A stretch of 64,000 nucleotides of DNA from Janthinobacterium agaricidamnosum NBRC 102515 = DSM 9628 (GTDB lineage: Bacteria > Pseudomonadota > Gammaproteobacteria > Burkholderiales > Burkholderiaceae_D): the NCBI RefSeq assembly GCF_000723165.1, contig NZ_HG322949.1:2274448-2338447 (forward strand), written 5' to 3'. Shown here one piece after another: positions 61,824 through 64,000 of the stretch. The first letter of the stretch is position 1; every line of letters starts with the position of its first letter. The notes under the pieces are model-generated. The model was not told the DNA's origin and did not search any database. It was given only the letters and a program-made list of their open reading frames with translations. Both the position numbers and the translations under genes were made by a program.

Positions 61824-62317
61824 GCAGGCGATGACACTCACGGTAAAAGGGCAGGGGAGGCGCCTGGCCGGATCGGCGGCGCCGTGACAATCATCATTAT
61901 AGTCCCTGAGTGACGATGCCGCGTTCGTCAGGGGTATGGTTTCCTGTGGCGTGTACTTGTTTTTTAAAAATGATTTATTTGGTAGACAAGCGCAAATTCG
62001 TGGCGTAAAGTTGCCACATAGCACAAAAATAATTGTCGCCCAAGCATACCATGCTGCGGCGCCTGGGCCGCAGGTCCAGGTTGTCGATCCAGTCACAGTC
62101 GCCATATCCACTTGCTGGATTTTTTTTGGCAGACGATTGGAAGCGGTTCCATTTTAATGGGGCCGGAATCCGGACTAGCCATCGGTGATACCGACCAGCC
62201 GTCTTTCATTGCACAGAATCTTCACGGGACGACCACGTCGCTTCCGTGGCGGTAACCAGCCTCCCTGCACAGGGGGGGATTGCAGTATCCACTTCACATC
62301 GATGAGGAGACATTTTT
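61824..62317. other. Divergent intergenic region between mfd and the RICIN lipoprotein gene
   Basis: These 494 bases hold the mfd promoter on the left and an operator-like site at 62138-62151 on the right. The stretch 62156-62300 forms a long 5' leader of the lipoprotein gene in which no known riboswitch was recognised. No further gene is supported. Confidence 0.5.
62138..62151. promoter_or_regulatory. LacI-type operator-like palindrome upstream of the RICIN lipoprotein
   Basis: TGGAAGCGGTTCCA keeps both half-sites (TGGAA and TTCCA) of the GH1 operator at 47175-47190 (TGGAAGCGCTTCCA) and differs from it at one central base. This suggests control by the same or a related repressor. Confidence 0.55.
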
Positions 62318-64000
62318 TTGAAAACGACTATAGGGAAATTCCTGGCGTTTTGCGCGCTGGGTGGGATGCTTGCCGCGTGCGGCGGCAGCGATAGCGGAGG
62401 CGGCGGATCGAAAGTGCTGGCGCAAAGCAATGCGCAGCAGGCTGATGCGGCGCTGGCCGCGATCACGCCGGGCGGCGTGTACACGCTGGTCAATCCGAAC
62501 AGCGGCAAGGCGCTGCAACCGGCCGGCGGCGCTTCCGCCGACGGCACCGTGACGCAGATTTTCACGGCCAACGGCACGGCGGCGCAACAGTGGCAAATCG
62601 TCAGCAATGCCAACGGCACTTACACCTTGTTGAACCAGAACGGCGGCAAGGCGCTCGACGTGCTTGGCGCGGCGACGCCCGATTCCAGCCCGGTCGGCAT
62701 TTATGCCAGCAACGGCACTGGCGCGCAGCAGTGGCAAATCAACGCCAATGCGGATGGCACGCATACGCTGATCAATCAAAACAGCGGCAAGGCATTGCAT
62801 GTAAGCAACTCGGGAACCGCCAACGGCAGCGCCGTGCAGATTTTTACCAGCAATGGCAGCGCGGCGCAGAAATGGCAGCTGACGCCGGCTGCCGGCGGCG
62901 CGGCGCCGGACTTCGGTCCGAACGTGCTGATCTTCGACCCGAGCATGAGCGCGGCGACCATCCAGGCGAAAGTGGACCAGGTCTACGGCCAGCAGCGCAC
63001 CAACCAGTTCGGCAACGAACGTTATGCGCTGCTGTTCAAGCCGGGCACCTATAGCACTGCCGTCAACGTCGGTTTTTATACCCACGTGGCGGGCCTGGGC
63101 TTGAGCCCGGACGACACCCACATCAACGGCGGCACGATACAGGTCGACGCATCCTGGTTCGGCGGCAATGCGACGCAAAACTTCTGGCGTTCGGTGGAAA
63201 ACATTTCGCTGACACCAAGCGGCGGCACCAGCATGTGGGCCGTGTCGCAAGCAGCGCCGATGCGCCGCATGCATATCAAGGGCAACCTGGCGCTGGCCGA
63301 CAACGGCGGCTGGTCGAGCGGCGGCTTCATGTCCGATTCGCTGATCGACGGCACCGTCAATTCGCAAAGCCAGCAGCAATGGCTGTCGCGTAACTCGAAA
63401 TGGGGCAACTGGGTCAGCGCGGTATGGAATATGGTGTTTGTCGGCAGTGTCAACGCACCGGCATCGACTTTCCCCAACCCGCCGAACACGACGATCGCCC
63501 TGACGCCGCAAGTGCGCGAAAAACCATTCCTGACGGTCGACGGCGCCGGCAACTACAGCGTGTTCGTGCCTGCGCTGCGCACCAATAGCCAAGGCATCAC
63601 CTGGACCAATGGCGTCGGTCCTGGCCAGTCGCTGCCGATCAGCCAGTTTTATATCGCGCGCGCCAATACCGACACCGCCGCCACCCTCAACGCGGCGCTG
63701 AGCCAAGGCAAGCATCTGCTGCTGACGCCGGGCATCTACAAATTGAACGATACGCTGCGCGTCAACAACGCCAACACCGTGGTGCTCGGCCTCGGCCTGG
63801 CCACGCTGACCCCGACCACCGGCTTGTCCGCGATGAACGTGGCCGACGTCGATGGCGTGTCGATCGCCGGCGTGCTGTTCGATGCCGGCGTCAATAATTC
63901 GCCGGTGTTGCTCGATGTCGGTCCGGTCGGCAGCAACGCCAGCCATGCCGCCAATCCAACCGTGCTGTTCGACACCTTCTTCCGCGTCGGCGGTGCCGAG
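62318..64000 (+). CDS. Secreted RICIN-domain lipoprotein with right-handed beta-helix-like region (3' truncated by window)
   Basis: The frame is open from TTG 62318 (GAGGAG nine bases upstream) to the window end, 561 codons. A lipoprotein signal (LAFCALGGMLAACGGSD) gives an acylated Cys near residue 21. A RICIN-type lectin domain follows (residues ~55-190) with QxW repeats AQQWQI, AQQWQI and AQKWQL. From ~residue 200 the sequence (FGNERYALLFKPGTYS, VGFYTHVAGLGLSPDDTHI, HLLLTPGIYKLNDTLRV) looks like a pectate-lyase/GH55-like beta-helix. It may bind and cleave a polysaccharide at the cell surface; no catalytic residue can be assigned. Confidence 0.8.
   Translation, partial: MKTTIGKFLAFCALGGMLAACGGSDSGGGGSKVLAQSNAQQADAALAAITPGGVYTLVNPNSGKALQPAGGASADGTVTQIFTANGTAAQQWQIVSNANGTYTLLNQNGGKALDVLGAATPDSSPVGIYASNGTGAQQWQINANADGTHTLINQNSGKALHVSNSGTANGSAVQIFTSNGSAAQKWQLTPAAGGAAPDFGPNVLIFDPSMSAATIQAKVDQVYGQQRTNQFGNERYALLFKPGTYSTAVNVGFYTHVAGLGLSPDDTHINGGTIQVDASWFGGNATQNFWRSVENISLTPSGGTSMWAVSQAAPMRRMHIKGNLALADNGGWSSGGFMSDSLIDGTVNSQSQQQWLSRNSKWGNWVSAVWNMVFVGSVNAPASTFPNPPNTTIALTPQVREKPFLTVDGAGNYSVFVPALRTNSQGITWTNGVGPGQSLPISQFYIARANTDTAATLNAALSQGKHLLLTPGIYKLNDTLRVNNANTVVLGLGLATLTPTTGLSAMNVADVDGVSIAGVLFDAGVNNSPVLLDVGPVGSNASHAANPTVLFDTFFRVGGAE

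Noticed and set aside
62294..63946. 550-codon minus-strand frame at the right edge
   Set aside because: The plus strand carries a lipoprotein signal and QxW repeats in an open frame that runs off the window, so the minus frame is a shadow.

Overview
The window is high-GC bacterial chromosome, most likely from the Oxalobacteraceae (Janthinobacterium/Duganella/Massilia group). That placement is an inference from gene content: bamD | rluD-pgeF, class I phaC followed by phaR, a PEP-CTERM protein, a katB-ankB pair and an MSHA-type pilus locus. No rRNA, tRNA, IS element, transposase or phage gene was recognised. Both ends cut through genes: a ClC channel on the left and a RICIN-domain lipoprotein on the right.

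Layout. 1-9.3 kb: ClC channel (partial), a headless AraC-type regulator, ankB, katB, a WXXGXW-type periplasmic protein, a TonB-dependent receptor overlapping a Tat-type PLP enzyme, and a PEP-CTERM protein. 9.57-10.58 kb: a regular type I-E CRISPR array (16 canonical repeats plus one degenerate terminal repeat, 61-nt period) with an AT-rich leader carrying a consensus IHF site. No cas gene is present in the window. 10.7-11.4 kb: a histidine phosphatase.

11.5-37.7 kb is the centrepiece: two divergent type IV pilus/type II secretion-like loci back to back. The right one (24.8-37.7 kb, plus strand) is an MSHA pilus locus in the order mshE, G, A-like, C, D, O, P, I, I2, J, K, L, M, N. The left one (11.5-24.7 kb, minus strand) has its own secretin, TPR protein, GspE and GspF, a PilM/PilN-like fusion, PilO- and PilP-like proteins and three pilin-like proteins. 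It is bracketed by the two halves of an ABC-2 exporter: the ATPase comes first and the permease sits among the pilin genes. Neither locus encodes a prepilin peptidase or a PilT-like retraction ATPase here. A degenerate HD-GYP protein lies convergent to mshN; together with the MshEN-type N-terminus of MshE it suggests a c-di-GMP theme.

37.8-47 kb: housekeeping and PHA genes (aminotransferase, solitary PIN protein, yaaA, bamD, rluD, pgeF, phaC, phaR). 47.1-54.0 kb: a sugar-utilisation island made of a GH1 beta-glucosidase behind a strong promoter and a perfect LacI-type operator, a four-gene ABC sugar importer and a LacI-family repressor. The importer's binding-protein gene has an apparent one-base frameshift inside its signal peptide. 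A second, near-identical operator half-site pair lies upstream of the RICIN lipoprotein at the right edge, so that gene may share the regulon. 54.2-61.8 kb: rimO, metC, a small membrane protein, serB and mfd.
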